64,000 nt of DNA from Streptomyces sp. Z26 (GTDB lineage Bacteria; Actinomycetota; Actinomycetes; Streptomycetales; Streptomycetaceae): positions 2,290,001 to 2,354,000 of the forward strand of contig NZ_RCHV01000002.1 of assembly GCF_003665095.1 (NCBI RefSeq), given 5' to 3'. The position numbers were made by a program, and so were the translations under genes. The notes under the pieces were generated by a model. It saw only the letters and a list, made by a program, of their open reading frames with translations, was not told the DNA's origin and ran no database searches. Position 1 is the first letter of the stretch, and each line of letters begins with the position of its first letter. Positions 19,389 through 27,400 of this stretch are shown here, piece by piece.

Positions 19389-19579
19389 GGTCCACTCCAG
19401 CCGCCACCGCGTAGCCGCACTCCGCGCACCCCGCCCGTTCCGCCGCCGTCGCCGCACACCCGTGGCGCGGTCCGGCGACCCGGCCGCGCGACCCCGCACC
19501 CCGCCCCGCACCCCGGGGGCAGACGGGCCGCGCCACCCCGTTCCGCGTCACGTTCCGCACCTCCAGCGAAGGCCCACCC

Positions 19580-20107
19580 GTGAACAGCGACATCCAGATC
19601 GGCGGCGACCTCCTCGCCGTCGCGCACCTGCTGCCGCCCGCCCCCGAGCACCCGAGCACCGTCTCCGGCTTCGCCGGGCTCGCCCGTACGATCGCCGCCG
19701 ACCGTGACGCGTGGGCACCCCTCGTGCGGTACGACGCCGTCAGCCGCTGGTACCACCGCCTGCGCACCGGCCCCGGCTACGAGGTGTGGCTGCTCAGCTG
19801 GCTGCCCGGCCAGGGCAGCGGCCCGCACGACCACGGCCCGTCCTCCGGCGTACTGACCGTCCTCGACGGCGAGTTGACCGAACACGCGGGGGCGCCCGCC
19901 GGGGAGCCGGGCGCCACCACGCGCGTACTGCGCCCCGGCGCGCAACGGGTCTTCGCCCCCGGCTACGTGCACGAGGCCGTCAACACCGGCCTCGAACCGG
20001 CCGTCAGCCTGCACGTGTACTTCCCCGGCCTCACCGAGATGCCCATGCACCTGCCGCACTGCTCCGCCACGGGCCGTACGCCGCTGGCCGGTTCGACCAC
20101 GGGCTGA
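19580..20107 (+). CDS. Cysteine dioxygenase family protein
   Basis: A 175-residue cupin-fold enzyme expected to oxidise cysteine to cysteine sulfinate with a non-haem iron. The metal-site motif is visible as GPHDHGPSSGVLTVLDGEL, giving two His ligands, and the third is probably His in GYVHEAVN near residue 135. Both are the cupin motifs of the thiol dioxygenase family, and SWLPGQGSGPHDHG is typical of the bacterial branch. Family members also act on other thiols, so the substrate is not certain. The GTG at 19580 has GAAGG seven bases upstream. A cysteine-rich ORF precedes it, which supports cysteine as the regulating molecule. Confidence 0.88.
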   Translation: MNSDIQIGGDLLAVAHLLPPAPEHPSTVSGFAGLARTIAADRDAWAPLVRYDAVSRWYHRLRTGPGYEVWLLSWLPGQGSGPHDHGPSSGVLTVLDGELTEHAGAPAGEPGATTRVLRPGAQRVFAPGYVHEAVNTGLEPAVSLHVYFPGLTEMPMHLPHCSATGRTPLAGSTTG

Positions 20108-20131
20108 CGTCCGGGCCACCCCTCAGTGCTT

Positions 20132-20201
20132 CAGCCTGCGGCTGAGATTCCCGGCCGTCGCCCGACCACCACCCCTCAAAGCCCCAGCCTGCGGCTGAGA
20201 T
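20132..20201. repeat. Two copies of a small hairpin repeat before cofD
   Basis: A 17-base sequence, CAGCCTGCGGCTGAGAT, occurs at 20132-20148 and 20185-20201, 53 bases apart. Each forms a CAGCC-TGC-GGCTG hairpin; in the first copy the stem is 6 bp. The pair fills the gap between the dioxygenase and cofD, and may be a REP-like element or a weak terminator. Confidence 0.5.
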
Positions 20202-20210
20202 GCTTATGGC

Positions 20211-21170
20211 ATGCAGCGCATTGTGGTTCTGGCCGGGGGTGTGGGTGGCGCGCGGTTCCTGCGGGGGTTGCGGGTCGCCGCGCCCGACGCGGACGTCACC
20301 GTCATCGGGAACACCGGCGACGACATCCATCTCTTCGGCCTCAAGGTCTGCCCCGACCTCGACACGGTGATGTACACCCTCGGCGGCGGCATCGACGAGG
20401 CGAAGGGCTGGGGCCGCGAGGACGAGTCGTTCCGCGTGAAGGAGGAGCTGGCGGCGTACGGCGTCGGGCCCGGCTGGTTCGGGCTGGGTGACCGGGACTT
20501 CGCCACCCACATCGTCCGTACGCAGATGCTGGGCGCGGGCTACCCATTGAGCGAGGTGACGGCCGCGCTCTGCGCGCGCTGGGAGCCCGGGGTACGGCTG
20601 CTGCCGATGACCGACGACCGGGTGGAGACGCACGTGGCCGTCGACCTGGACGGGGAGCGTCGGGCGGTGCACTTCCAGGAGTACTGGGTGCGGCTGCGGG
20701 CCTCCGTCGAGGCGCACGCCGTCGTACCGGTCGGCGCCGACCAGGCCAAGCCCGCGCCCGGCGTGCTCGACGCGATCGCCGAGGCCGACGTCGTCCTGTT
20801 CCCGCCGTCCAACCCCGTGGTCAGCGTCGGCACGATCCTCGCGGTGCCGGGCATCCGGGAGGGCATCGCGGACGCCGGGGTGCCGGTCGTCGGCCTGTCC
20901 CCGCTCGTCGGGGACGCGCCCGTGCACGGCATGGCCGACAAGGTGCTCGCCGCGATCGGCGTCGAGGCGACGGCTGCGGCGGTGGCCCGCCACTACGGTT
21001 CCGGGCTGCTCGACGGCTGGCTCGTGGACACCGTGGACGCGGGGTCCGTACCGGCGGTGGAGGAGGCGGGCATCCGGTGCCGCGCCGTGCCGCTGATGAT
21101 GGACGGCCCCGAGGCCACCGCGCAGATGGCGCGCGACGCGCTGGCCCTGGCCGAGGAGGTCCGCGCGTGA
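20211..21170 (+). CDS. cofD: 2-phospho-L-lactate transferase (F420 biosynthesis)
   Basis: A 319-residue enzyme (also called FbiA) that joins a phospholactyl-type group from its guanylyl-activated donor to the deazaflavin FO, giving F420-0 or dehydro-F420-0. Signatures are the N-terminal glycine-rich nucleotide site [16 protein letters not shown], the [27 protein letters not shown] stretch conserved throughout CofD, and [14 protein letters not shown] in the later part. Its stop overlaps the GTG of fbiB (GTGA), so the two are translationally coupled. The FO synthase gene fbiC and the guanylyltransferase cofC are not in the window. F420 serves as a hydride carrier in streptomycete redox and antibiotic pathways. 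Confidence 0.95.
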   Translation: MQRIVVLAGGVGGARFLRGLRVAAPDADVTVIGNTGDDIHLFGLKVCPDLDTVMYTLGGGIDEAKGWGREDESFRVKEELAAYGVGPGWFGLGDRDFATHIVRTQMLGAGYPLSEVTAALCARWEPGVRLLPMTDDRVETHVAVDLDGERRAVHFQEYWVRLRASVEAHAVVPVGADQAKPAPGVLDAIAEADVVLFPPSNPVVSVGTILAVPGIREGIADAGVPVVGLSPLVGDAPVHGMADKVLAAIGVEATAAAVARHYGSGLLDGWLVDTVDAGSVPAVEEAGIRCRAVPLMMDGPEATAQMARDALALAEEVRA

Positions 21171-22576
21171 GCGGCCACGGACGGGACACGGACGGGCGGG
21201 ACGCGGGCGGACAGGGCACGAGCGGGCAGGACGGGGGCGTGGCGGGCGCGCCGAACGCGTACCGCGTGTGGGCGCTCCCCGGCATCCCCGAGGTCCGGCC
21301 GGGCGACGACCTGGTGCGGCTCGTCGCGGAGGCGTCCGTGGCGGAGGGGCTGCCGGGCCTGGCCGACGGTGACGTGCTGATCGTCACGTCGAAGATCGTC
21401 AGCAAGGCGGAGGGCCGGGTCGTACGGGCCGCCGACCGGGAGGCGTCGATCGACGCGGAGACCGTACGGGTCGTCGCGCGGCGCGGTCCGGCGCGGATCG
21501 TCGAGAGCAGGCACGGCCTGGTGATGGCGGCGGCGGGCGTGGACGCGTCCAACACCCCGGCGGGCACCGTGCTGCTGCTGCCCGAGGACCCCGACGCGTC
21601 GGCCCGCCGCCTCCGGGAGGGGCTGCGCGCGGCGCTCGGCCGGGACGTGGGGATCGTCGTCACGGACACGTTCGGGCGGCCGTGGCGCGAGGGCCAGACG
21701 GACGTGGCGATCGGTGCGGCCGGGGTGCGGGTGCTGGAGGACCTGCGGGGCGGTGTGGACGCGTTCGGCAATCCGCTGGGTGTCACCGTCACGGCGGTCG
21801 GGGACGAACTGGCCGCCGCGGGCGAGCTGGTGAAGGGCAAGGCGGACGGGCTGCCGGTCGCGGTCGTCCGCGGCCTGGGGCGGCACGTGGCGCCGGACGG
21901 CCCCGAGGCCGTCCCGGAGGGCGGGGCGCGGGCGCTCGTGCGGGAGGCGGCGCACGACATGTTCCGGCTGGGCACGTCGGAGGCGGTACGGGAGGCGGTG
22001 ACGCTGCGCCGTACGGTGCGGGAGTTCACCGCCGAGCCGGTCGACCCCGGTGCCGTACGGCGCGCGGTCGCGGCGGCCGTGACGGCGCCCGCGCCGCACC
22101 ACACGACGCCGTGGCGGTTCGTGCTGTTGGAGTCGGCCGGGGCGCGGCGGGAGCTGCTGGACGCGATGCGGGACGCCTGGGTCGAGGACCTGCGGCGGGA
22201 CGGCAAGAGCGAGGAGAGCATCGCGAAGCGCGTACGCCGCGGCGACGTGCTGCGCAACGCCCCGTACCTCGTGGTGCCCTGCCTGGTCGCGGACGGCGCG
22301 CACGCGTACCCGGACGCGCGGCGGGCGGGTGCGGAGCGCGAGATGTTCGTCGTGGCGAACGGCGCCGGTATCCAGAACTTCCTGGTGGCGCTGGCCGGTG
22401 AGGGGCTGGGGTCGGCGTGGGTGTCGTCGACGATGTTCTGCCGCGACGTCGTGCGCCGCGTGCTCGACCTGCCCGCCGACTGGGACCCGATGGGCTCCGT
22501 CGCCGTGGGCCACGCGGCGGCGCCGCCGCGCGAGCGGCCGCCGCGCGACGGCGCGGACTTCGTCACGGTGCGCTGA
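21167..22576 (+). CDS. fbiB: Bifunctional F420 gamma-glutamyl ligase / nitroreductase-like FbiB
   Basis: A 469-residue two-domain protein. Residues about 30-270 form the CofE-type ligase that adds glutamates to F420-0 using [34 protein letters not shown] and [21 protein letters not shown] are its hallmarks. The C-terminal part (about 280-469) is an FMN-binding nitroreductase fold, starting RRTVREF and ending [11 protein letters not shown], which in mycobacteria reduces dehydro-F420-0. A poorly conserved Gly/Asp-rich stretch covers the first 25 residues, so the GTG at 21167 is chosen for its 4-base overlap with cofD rather than for homology. This fusion is the usual actinobacterial arrangement. 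Confidence 0.95.
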   Translation: MSGHGRDTDGRDAGGQGTSGQDGGVAGAPNAYRVWALPGIPEVRPGDDLVRLVAEASVAEGLPGLADGDVLIVTSKIVSKAEGRVVRAADREASIDAETVRVVARRGPARIVESRHGLVMAAAGVDASNTPAGTVLLLPEDPDASARRLREGLRAALGRDVGIVVTDTFGRPWREGQTDVAIGAAGVRVLEDLRGGVDAFGNPLGVTVTAVGDELAAAGELVKGKADGLPVAVVRGLGRHVAPDGPEAVPEGGARALVREAAHDMFRLGTSEAVREAVTLRRTVREFTAEPVDPGAVRRAVAAAVTAPAPHHTTPWRFVLLESAGARRELLDAMRDAWVEDLRRDGKSEESIAKRVRRGDVLRNAPYLVVPCLVADGAHAYPDARRAGAEREMFVVANGAGIQNFLVALAGEGLGSAWVSSTMFCRDVVRRVLDLPADWDPMGSVAVGHAAAPPRERPPRDGADFVTVR

Positions 22577-22582
22577 GGGGGG

Positions 22583-22627
22583 CGCGCGCCCGTGCCGTCC
22601 GCGTACGGGCGCGGGCACCGGCGCGCG
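22583..22627. terminator. Bidirectional terminator between fbiB and the glycosylase gene
   Basis: An interrupted inverted repeat: 8 bp pair between 22583-22590 and 22620-22627, one mismatch, then 5 more between 22592-22596 and 22614-22618. It ends directly at the stop codon of the convergent gene. Confidence 0.6.
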
Positions 22628-23605
22628 TCAGAGGCGCGCGATGTCCCCGCGCGGGAAGCGGGGCGCGCGGCGCGGCGGGGTGCGCCCCGTGGTGAGGATC
22701 AGCCGGGCCGCCCGGTGCCGCTGCCCCTCGTACGGTGCCAGCAGCTCCAGCATCCCGGCGTCGTCCGTGTCGCGGCGGCCGGTCAGCGCGTAGCCGATGA
22801 TGCCCGGCAGGTGCAGGTCCCCGACGGTCACCGCGTCGGCCGCGCCGTTGCTGCGTTGCAGGGTCTCGGCCGCCGTCCACGGGCCGACGCCGGGGATCGC
22901 GCACAACCGGGCGACGGCGTCCGGGAGTTCCATGGCGGCGGCCTCCTCCACGCGCCGGGCGTGCCGGGCGGTGCGGAGGACGGCCGACGCGCGCTTGTCG
23001 TCGACGCCCGCCCGGTGCCACTCCCAGGAGGGGATCAGGCACCAGCCGCGCGCGTCGGGCGGCACGTACATGTCGTCGGCCGGTCCGGGCGCCGGTTCGC
23101 CGTGGCGGCGCAGGAGCAGCCGCCAGGCGCGGTACGCCTCCTGCGTGGTGACCTTCTGTTCCAGGATCGACGGGACGAGGGACTCCAGCACCAGCCCCGT
23201 ACGGGCCAGCCGCAGCCCCGGGTGCCGCCGGTGCGCCTCGCGCGTCAGCGCGTGGTGCGGGACGAACGCCGCCGGTTCGTCGTCCGCGCCGAGCAGCGCG
23301 GGCAGCCGGTCCAGCGCCCAGTCGGCGCCGGGCCCCCACGCGTCGGCGCCGACGCGGCCCGCGCCGTCCGGCGCGACGCGCAGCGTCACCGGCCCGGCGG
23401 GGGTGCGGCTGGCGCGCCAGACGGCGCCGCCGCGTACCCGGAACGCGGGGTCGTACGGGCCGCGCCCCAGTACGCGCAGGGTCCGCCCCAGGTCGTACGG
23501 GCCGCCGGGGTCCCAGGCGCGGCGCGCGGCGGCGGCCTCCGTACGGGGGCCCGGCAGGGCGCCGTCCGGCGGCTCCCGGCGGGGCGCTCCGCGGCCCCGG
23601 CTCAT
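22628..23605 (-). CDS. AlkA-like DNA-3-methyladenine glycosylase
   Basis: A 325-residue base-excision repair enzyme of the HhH-GPD superfamily. The helix-hairpin-helix and catalytic region reads LCAIPGVGPWTAAETL followed by DAVTVGDLHLPG; Asp in the VGD segment is the expected catalytic residue. The N-terminal 100 residues (LGRTLRVLGRGPYDPAFR, WRASRTPAGPVTLRV) are the mixed beta domain seen in AlkA. It removes alkylated purines from DNA. The start lies 12 bases beyond the stop of the NDP-sugar pyrophosphorylase, so they form one transcript, but a functional link is not obvious. The last residues are Arg/Pro-rich. Confidence 0.85.
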   Translation of the reverse strand: MSRGRGAPRREPPDGALPGPRTEAAAARRAWDPGGPYDLGRTLRVLGRGPYDPAFRVRGGAVWRASRTPAGPVTLRVAPDGAGRVGADAWGPGADWALDRLPALLGADDEPAAFVPHHALTREAHRRHPGLRLARTGLVLESLVPSILEQKVTTQEAYRAWRLLLRRHGEPAPGPADDMYVPPDARGWCLIPSWEWHRAGVDDKRASAVLRTARHARRVEEAAAMELPDAVARLCAIPGVGPWTAAETLQRSNGAADAVTVGDLHLPGIIGYALTGRRDTDDAGMLELLAPYEGQRHRAARLILTTGRTPPRRAPRFPRGDIARL

Positions 23606-23617
23606 GTCACCGCCGCC

Positions 23618-24721
23618 TCACTGGTCCGAGGAGAACCGGACCGACCCGGCGGCCAGTTCCGTACCGCACCAGACGCGGATACCGGCGCGCAGCTCGTTGT
23701 CCGCGCCCACCACCGCGCCGTCGCCGACGACCGCGCCGTCCAGCACGGCGCGCGCGCCGACGCGCGCGCCCGCGCCGACCATCGACTCCCGTATCCGGGC
23801 GCCCTCCTCGACGATCGCGCCGTCCAGCAGCGTGCTGCCCTCGACGCGCGCCCCGTGGCCCACGACGGCGCCCGCGCCGACCGCCGTACCGCCGGTCAGC
23901 TTCGCGTCGACGGCGACCTCCGCGCCCTCCAGCACCAGGCTCTCGCCGTGCCGCCCCGGCACGGCGGGCGACGGGGCGCGCCCCAGCACCAGGTCCGAGG
24001 AGCCGCGGACGAACGCCTGCGGGGTGCCCAGGTCCAGCCAGTACGTGGAGTCGACCATGCCGTGCAGGTGCGCGCCCTCGGCCAGCAGCCCGGGGAAGGT
24101 CTCGCGTTCGACCGACACCGGCCGCCCCCGCGGGATGGTGTCGAGGACGGCGCGGTCGAAGACGTACGCGCCCGCGTTGATCTGGTCGGTGACGATCTCC
24201 TCGGGCGTCTGCGGCTTCTCCAGGAACGCCGTCACGCGCCCGTCCGCGTCCGTGGGCACCAGGCCGTACGCGCGCGGGTCGTCGACGCGGGTCAGGTGCA
24301 GCGACACGTCGGCACCGGAACGGGTGTGGGTGTCGACGAGCGCGCGGATGTCGAGGCCGGTGAGGATGTCGCCGTTGAAGACGAGCACCGGGTCGCCGGG
24401 CGCGGACGACAGCCGGGAGGCGACGTTGCGGAGGGCGCCGCCGGTGCCGAGGGGCTCCTCCTCGGTGACGTACTCCAGGTGCAGACCGAGCCGGGAGCCG
24501 TCGCCGAAGTACGGCTCGAAGACCTCCGCCAGGTACGAGGTCGCCATCACCACGTGCTCGACGCCGGCCGCCCGCGCGCGGGCCAACTGGTGGGTGAGGA
24601 AGGGGACTCCGGCGGCGGGCACCATCGGCTTCGGAGTGTTCACGGTCAACGGCCGTAGCCGGGTGCCCCGGCCGCCGACCAGAAGGATCGCCTCCGTGCC
24701 AGCTGCTGCTCCGACCTGCAT
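23618..24721 (-). CDS. NDP-sugar pyrophosphorylase (mannose-1-phosphate guanylyltransferase type)
   Basis: A 367-residue nucleotidyltransferase with an N-terminal catalytic domain and a C-terminal left-handed beta-helix. AILLVGGRGTRLRPLT carries the nucleotide-binding signature, VFNGDILTGLD the metal-binding Asp, and FLEKPQTPEEIVTDQINAGAY the sugar site. The tail shows hexapeptide repeats (GAGAVVGHGARVEGSTLLDGAIVEEGA). This arrangement is seen in GDP-mannose pyrophosphorylases of the eukaryote-like type, and with manA and manB nearby GDP-mannose is the best guess. Glucose-1-phosphate or other sugars cannot be excluded. GGGGGA precedes ATG 24721; the frame remains open 13 codons further upstream. 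Confidence 0.87.
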   Translation of the reverse strand: MQVGAAAGTEAILLVGGRGTRLRPLTVNTPKPMVPAAGVPFLTHQLARARAAGVEHVVMATSYLAEVFEPYFGDGSRLGLHLEYVTEEEPLGTGGALRNVASRLSSAPGDPVLVFNGDILTGLDIRALVDTHTRSGADVSLHLTRVDDPRAYGLVPTDADGRVTAFLEKPQTPEEIVTDQINAGAYVFDRAVLDTIPRGRPVSVERETFPGLLAEGAHLHGMVDSTYWLDLGTPQAFVRGSSDLVLGRAPSPAVPGRHGESLVLEGAEVAVDAKLTGGTAVGAGAVVGHGARVEGSTLLDGAIVEEGARIRESMVGAGARVGARAVLDGAVVGDGAVVGADNELRAGIRVWCGTELAAGSVRFSSDQ

Positions 24722-24821
24722 AGATCCCCCAGTACGGCCGGGCTTCGCGTGGAGCGCCACCCGGGGCTGCCGATTGCTTCCGGGTGATTCTGCCCCACGC
24801 GGGCCCGTGCCGTGCCCGCCG

Positions 24822-24870
24822 CGCTCCCCGGCCGCACCGGGGCGGGCCCGCCTCGGGCGGCCGGGGAGCG
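24822..24870. terminator. Terminator downstream of the amidase gene
   Basis: A perfect 14-bp inverted repeat, CGCTCCCCGGCCGC at 24822-24835 and its complement at 24857-24870, encloses a 21-base loop. It follows the amidase stop codon by 19 bases. Confidence 0.75.
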
Positions 24871-24889
24871 GGGTCCGCGCGGCCCCGCG

Positions 24890-26236
24890 TCAGCGGCCCT
24901 GGAGGCGGCCCGCCGTGGCGCGGATGGTGCCGAGCTTCGCGTAGAGGCGGGCCCCCGGGCACTCGGTGTTGAATCCGTCACGGTGGCCCGAGACGGTGTT
25001 CATCCGGACCCGCTTGCCCTTCGCGTACTTGCCGCCGCCGGACGTCATCGTCGTCTTCCCGCGGACGTCGGCGCCGTACAGCCCGAGCTTCCACGCCGTC
25101 AGCTTCGCGACGCCGTCCAGCGCCTGCTTCGACGGCTGCGACGAGCCGAACGAGCCGAGGACGGCGACGCCCATGGTGTTCCCGTTGAAGCCGTACGTGT
25201 GGGCGCCCTGCACGGGCTCGGTGACGCCGCCCGCGCGGCCCTCGTAGATCTTGCCGCACTTGTCGACGAGGAAGTTGTAGCCGATGTCGCGCCAGCCGCT
25301 GCTCTTGACGTGGTAGCGGTAGATGCTGCGGATGATCGACGGGGACTGCGAGCAGCTGTAGTCGTTGCCCATCGCGGTGTGGTGGACGAAGGCCATGCGG
25401 ACGGTCTTGCCGTACGCGAAGTTCTTCTCGCGGAGGCGCTCGTCCGCGCCCCAGCCGCTGCGGGTGACGATGCCGGGGCGGGGGCCGACGTGGTCGCCCG
25501 CGTCGGCGAACTCGATGCCGAGGCCGCGGGCCGCCGCCTCCGCGCTGGTCTGCGCGCGGTCGAGCGGCGGGATGAGCGCGCCACCCGTCTCGCCGCCGGG
25601 TTCGGCGGCGCCCGACGCGGTGTCCGTGGTGCCCGGGTCGATCAGCTCCAGGCGGAGCCCGGCGGGCAGCGCGGCTCGGGCGCCACCGGCCCGCGCGGCC
25701 TTCTTCACGGCCTCGCCGTCCGTGGCCTCATGGGCGTCCCCGGCGCCCGGCACCACCCGTACCTGCACCCCGTCGGAGGGGCCGACCCACAGAGGCGCCG
25801 TCGCGCCGCGCGCCGCGCCGCCCGTCCGCTCCTCGCGGCCGGGGTCGGGGGCGTCGCCGCTGTGCGCGTCGAGGTCGTGCCACCGCGACCAGCGGCCGGT
25901 CCCGGCGGTACGGGTGCGCACCTGCACGCGCCCGTGCAGCTCCGCGTCGGCGTCGTCCCAGACGACGCCGAGCAGGGAGAACGGCTTGACGGTACGGGGT
26001 GCGAGCCCCGGTGCGGCCTCGGCTCCCGTACGGGGGCCGCGGTCGGCCGACGGGGCGGCCAGCGGCAGCGACTGGGTGCTGCCCTCCTGGGCCGTGTGGG
26101 GCGCGCCGCCCCCGGTACCGGCGGAGGCGGGGTTCACGGGGGCGGCCGCGGCGGTGGGGACGGCGGGGAGGACCGGGGTCAGCAGCAGGGCGGCGGAGGT
26201 GAGGGCGCCGAGCGAGGAAACGGAGAGTACGCGCAT
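24890..26236 (-). CDS. Secreted PGRP-type N-acetylmuramoyl-L-alanine amidase
   Basis: A 448-residue exported protein that should cut the bond between muramic acid and the peptide stem in peptidoglycan. It has a signal peptide (MRVLSVSSLGALTSAALLLTP), a long Ala/Gly-rich region, and a C-terminal PGRP/amidase_2 domain from about residue 255. That domain shows VTRSGWGADERLR, the zinc ligand His in MAFVHHTA, the conserved Tyr in DIGYNFLVDKCGKIYEGR, and the later ligands in VSGHRDGFNTECPGARLY. I chose ATG 26236 because a promoter fits a leaderless start there; an in-frame ATG at 26254 would add six residues. A terminator follows. Confidence 0.9.
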   Translation of the reverse strand: MRVLSVSSLGALTSAALLLTPVLPAVPTAAAAPVNPASAGTGGGAPHTAQEGSTQSLPLAAPSADRGPRTGAEAAPGLAPRTVKPFSLLGVVWDDADAELHGRVQVRTRTAGTGRWSRWHDLDAHSGDAPDPGREERTGGAARGATAPLWVGPSDGVQVRVVPGAGDAHEATDGEAVKKAARAGGARAALPAGLRLELIDPGTTDTASGAAEPGGETGGALIPPLDRAQTSAEAAARGLGIEFADAGDHVGPRPGIVTRSGWGADERLREKNFAYGKTVRMAFVHHTAMGNDYSCSQSPSIIRSIYRYHVKSSGWRDIGYNFLVDKCGKIYEGRAGGVTEPVQGAHTYGFNGNTMGVAVLGSFGSSQPSKQALDGVAKLTAWKLGLYGADVRGKTTMTSGGGKYAKGKRVRMNTVSGHRDGFNTECPGARLYAKLGTIRATAGRLQGR

Positions 26237-26243
26237 GACACGG

Positions 26244-26273
26244 ATAATGGACATATATGTTCATAGCTGTCCA
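26244..26273 (-). promoter_or_regulatory. Amidase promoter with a palindromic spacer
   Basis: On the complement, TGGACA (26268-26273) and CATTAT (26244-26249) are 18 bases apart, and the ATG at 26236 begins 7 bases after the -10. The spacer contains the perfect palindrome ACATATATGT (26251-26260), unusually AT-rich for this genome and a possible operator. Confidence 0.5.
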
Positions 26274-26365
26274 TTCGGGAACTGACGCACCGTCGCCCCA
26301 CCGGCCCGCACCGGCCCCTCCCCGCACGGCCGCTGACGCCCCGTCGGCCGCGTACGCTTGCGACG

Positions 26366-27136
26366 ATGAACGCCACCGACCGCACCCCCGCCGACCTGCT
26401 GGGTTCCGCTCTGGCGCGGGACCCCGCGCACCCCCTGGTGACCTTCTACGACGACGCCACCGGCGAGCGCGTGGAACTGTCCGTCGCCACCTTCGCCAAT
26501 TGGGTGGCCAAGACGGCGAACCTCCTCCAGGACGACCTGGGCGCCGAGCCCGGCGACCGGCTCGCGCTGCTGCTGCCCGCGCACTGGCAGACCGCCGTAT
26601 GGCTGCTCGCGTGCTCCGCCACCGGCGTGGTCGCGGACGTGGGCGGCGACGCCGCGCGCGCGGACCTCGTCGTCGCGGGCCCGGACGCGCTGGACGCGGC
26701 CCGCCCGTGCGGCGGCGAACGCGTCGCGCTGGCGCTGCGCCCGCTCGGCGGGCGCTTCCCGCAGCCGCCGGAGGGGTTCCTCGACTACGCGGTCGAGGTC
26801 CCGGGGCAGGGCGACCGCTTCGCCCCGTACGCGCCGGTCGACCCGGACGCGGCGGCGCTCGCCGTACCGGCCGGGTCGGCGGGCGGGCCGGAGGAGCTGA
26901 GCGGCGCGCGGGTCGTCGAGCGCGCCCGCGCCGACGCGGCCGCGCGGGGTCTCGCGCCCGGCGCGCGCGTCCTGTCGACGCTCGGGTACGGGGACTGGGC
27001 GGGGCTGTCCGCCGGGCTGTACGCGCCGTTGGCCGCCGGGGCGTCCGTCGTCCTCTGCCGCAACTCCGCCGCCCTCGCCCCCGAGGAGCTGGCCCGGCGC
27101 GTGGCGAGCGAGCAGGTCACGCACACCGCCGCGTGA
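26366..27136 (+). CDS. TIGR03089 family protein (truncated AMP-binding fold)
   Basis: A 256-residue cytoplasmic protein resembling only the N-terminal half of acyl-CoA synthetases or AMP ligases. ADLLGSALARDPAHPLVTFYDDATGERVELS is the usual opening of the adenylate-forming fold, and VAKTANLLQDDLGAEPGDRLALLLPAHWQTAVWLLAC follows it closely. The P-loop-like SGTTG motif and the entire C-terminal domain are absent; the region where the loop would be reads LAVPAGSAGGPEELSG. Length fits the TIGR03089 actinobacterial family, so this is a stable short protein, not a decayed gene. Catalysis as a ligase looks unlikely. It is divergent from the amidase and next to the LCP genes. Confidence 0.82.
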   Translation: MNATDRTPADLLGSALARDPAHPLVTFYDDATGERVELSVATFANWVAKTANLLQDDLGAEPGDRLALLLPAHWQTAVWLLACSATGVVADVGGDAARADLVVAGPDALDAARPCGGERVALALRPLGGRFPQPPEGFLDYAVEVPGQGDRFAPYAPVDPDAAALAVPAGSAGGPEELSGARVVERARADAAARGLAPGARVLSTLGYGDWAGLSAGLYAPLAAGASVVLCRNSAALAPEELARRVASEQVTHTAA

Positions 27137-27180
27137 GCGCCGCCCCCGCACTGCCGGCACCGGCCGCTGACACCGGATCA

Positions 27181-27208
27181 GCCGTACGGGGACGGGGGCC
27201 CGTACGGC
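27181..27208 (+). terminator. Terminator after the TIGR03089 gene
   Basis: A perfect 10-bp inverted repeat, GCCGTACGGG at 27181-27190 and its complement at 27199-27208, with an 8-base loop. It lies 45 bases after the stop codon. Confidence 0.6.
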
Positions 27209-27400
27209 GCGTGCGGGCGGCTCCGGGGCGGCGCGCGGCGCGGGGAGCGGAACAGGCCGTACCAGATCGTGGCCCCGTTCATACAACCAATCCCACGTTC
27301 TGACCGTCTGTCCCTGTGACCGATGCCCGTACGCGTGTACCCGCGCCGTCGCGGCCACGGTCCCCATCCGGGCCGACGACATCGCGAGGGACGGACGCAC

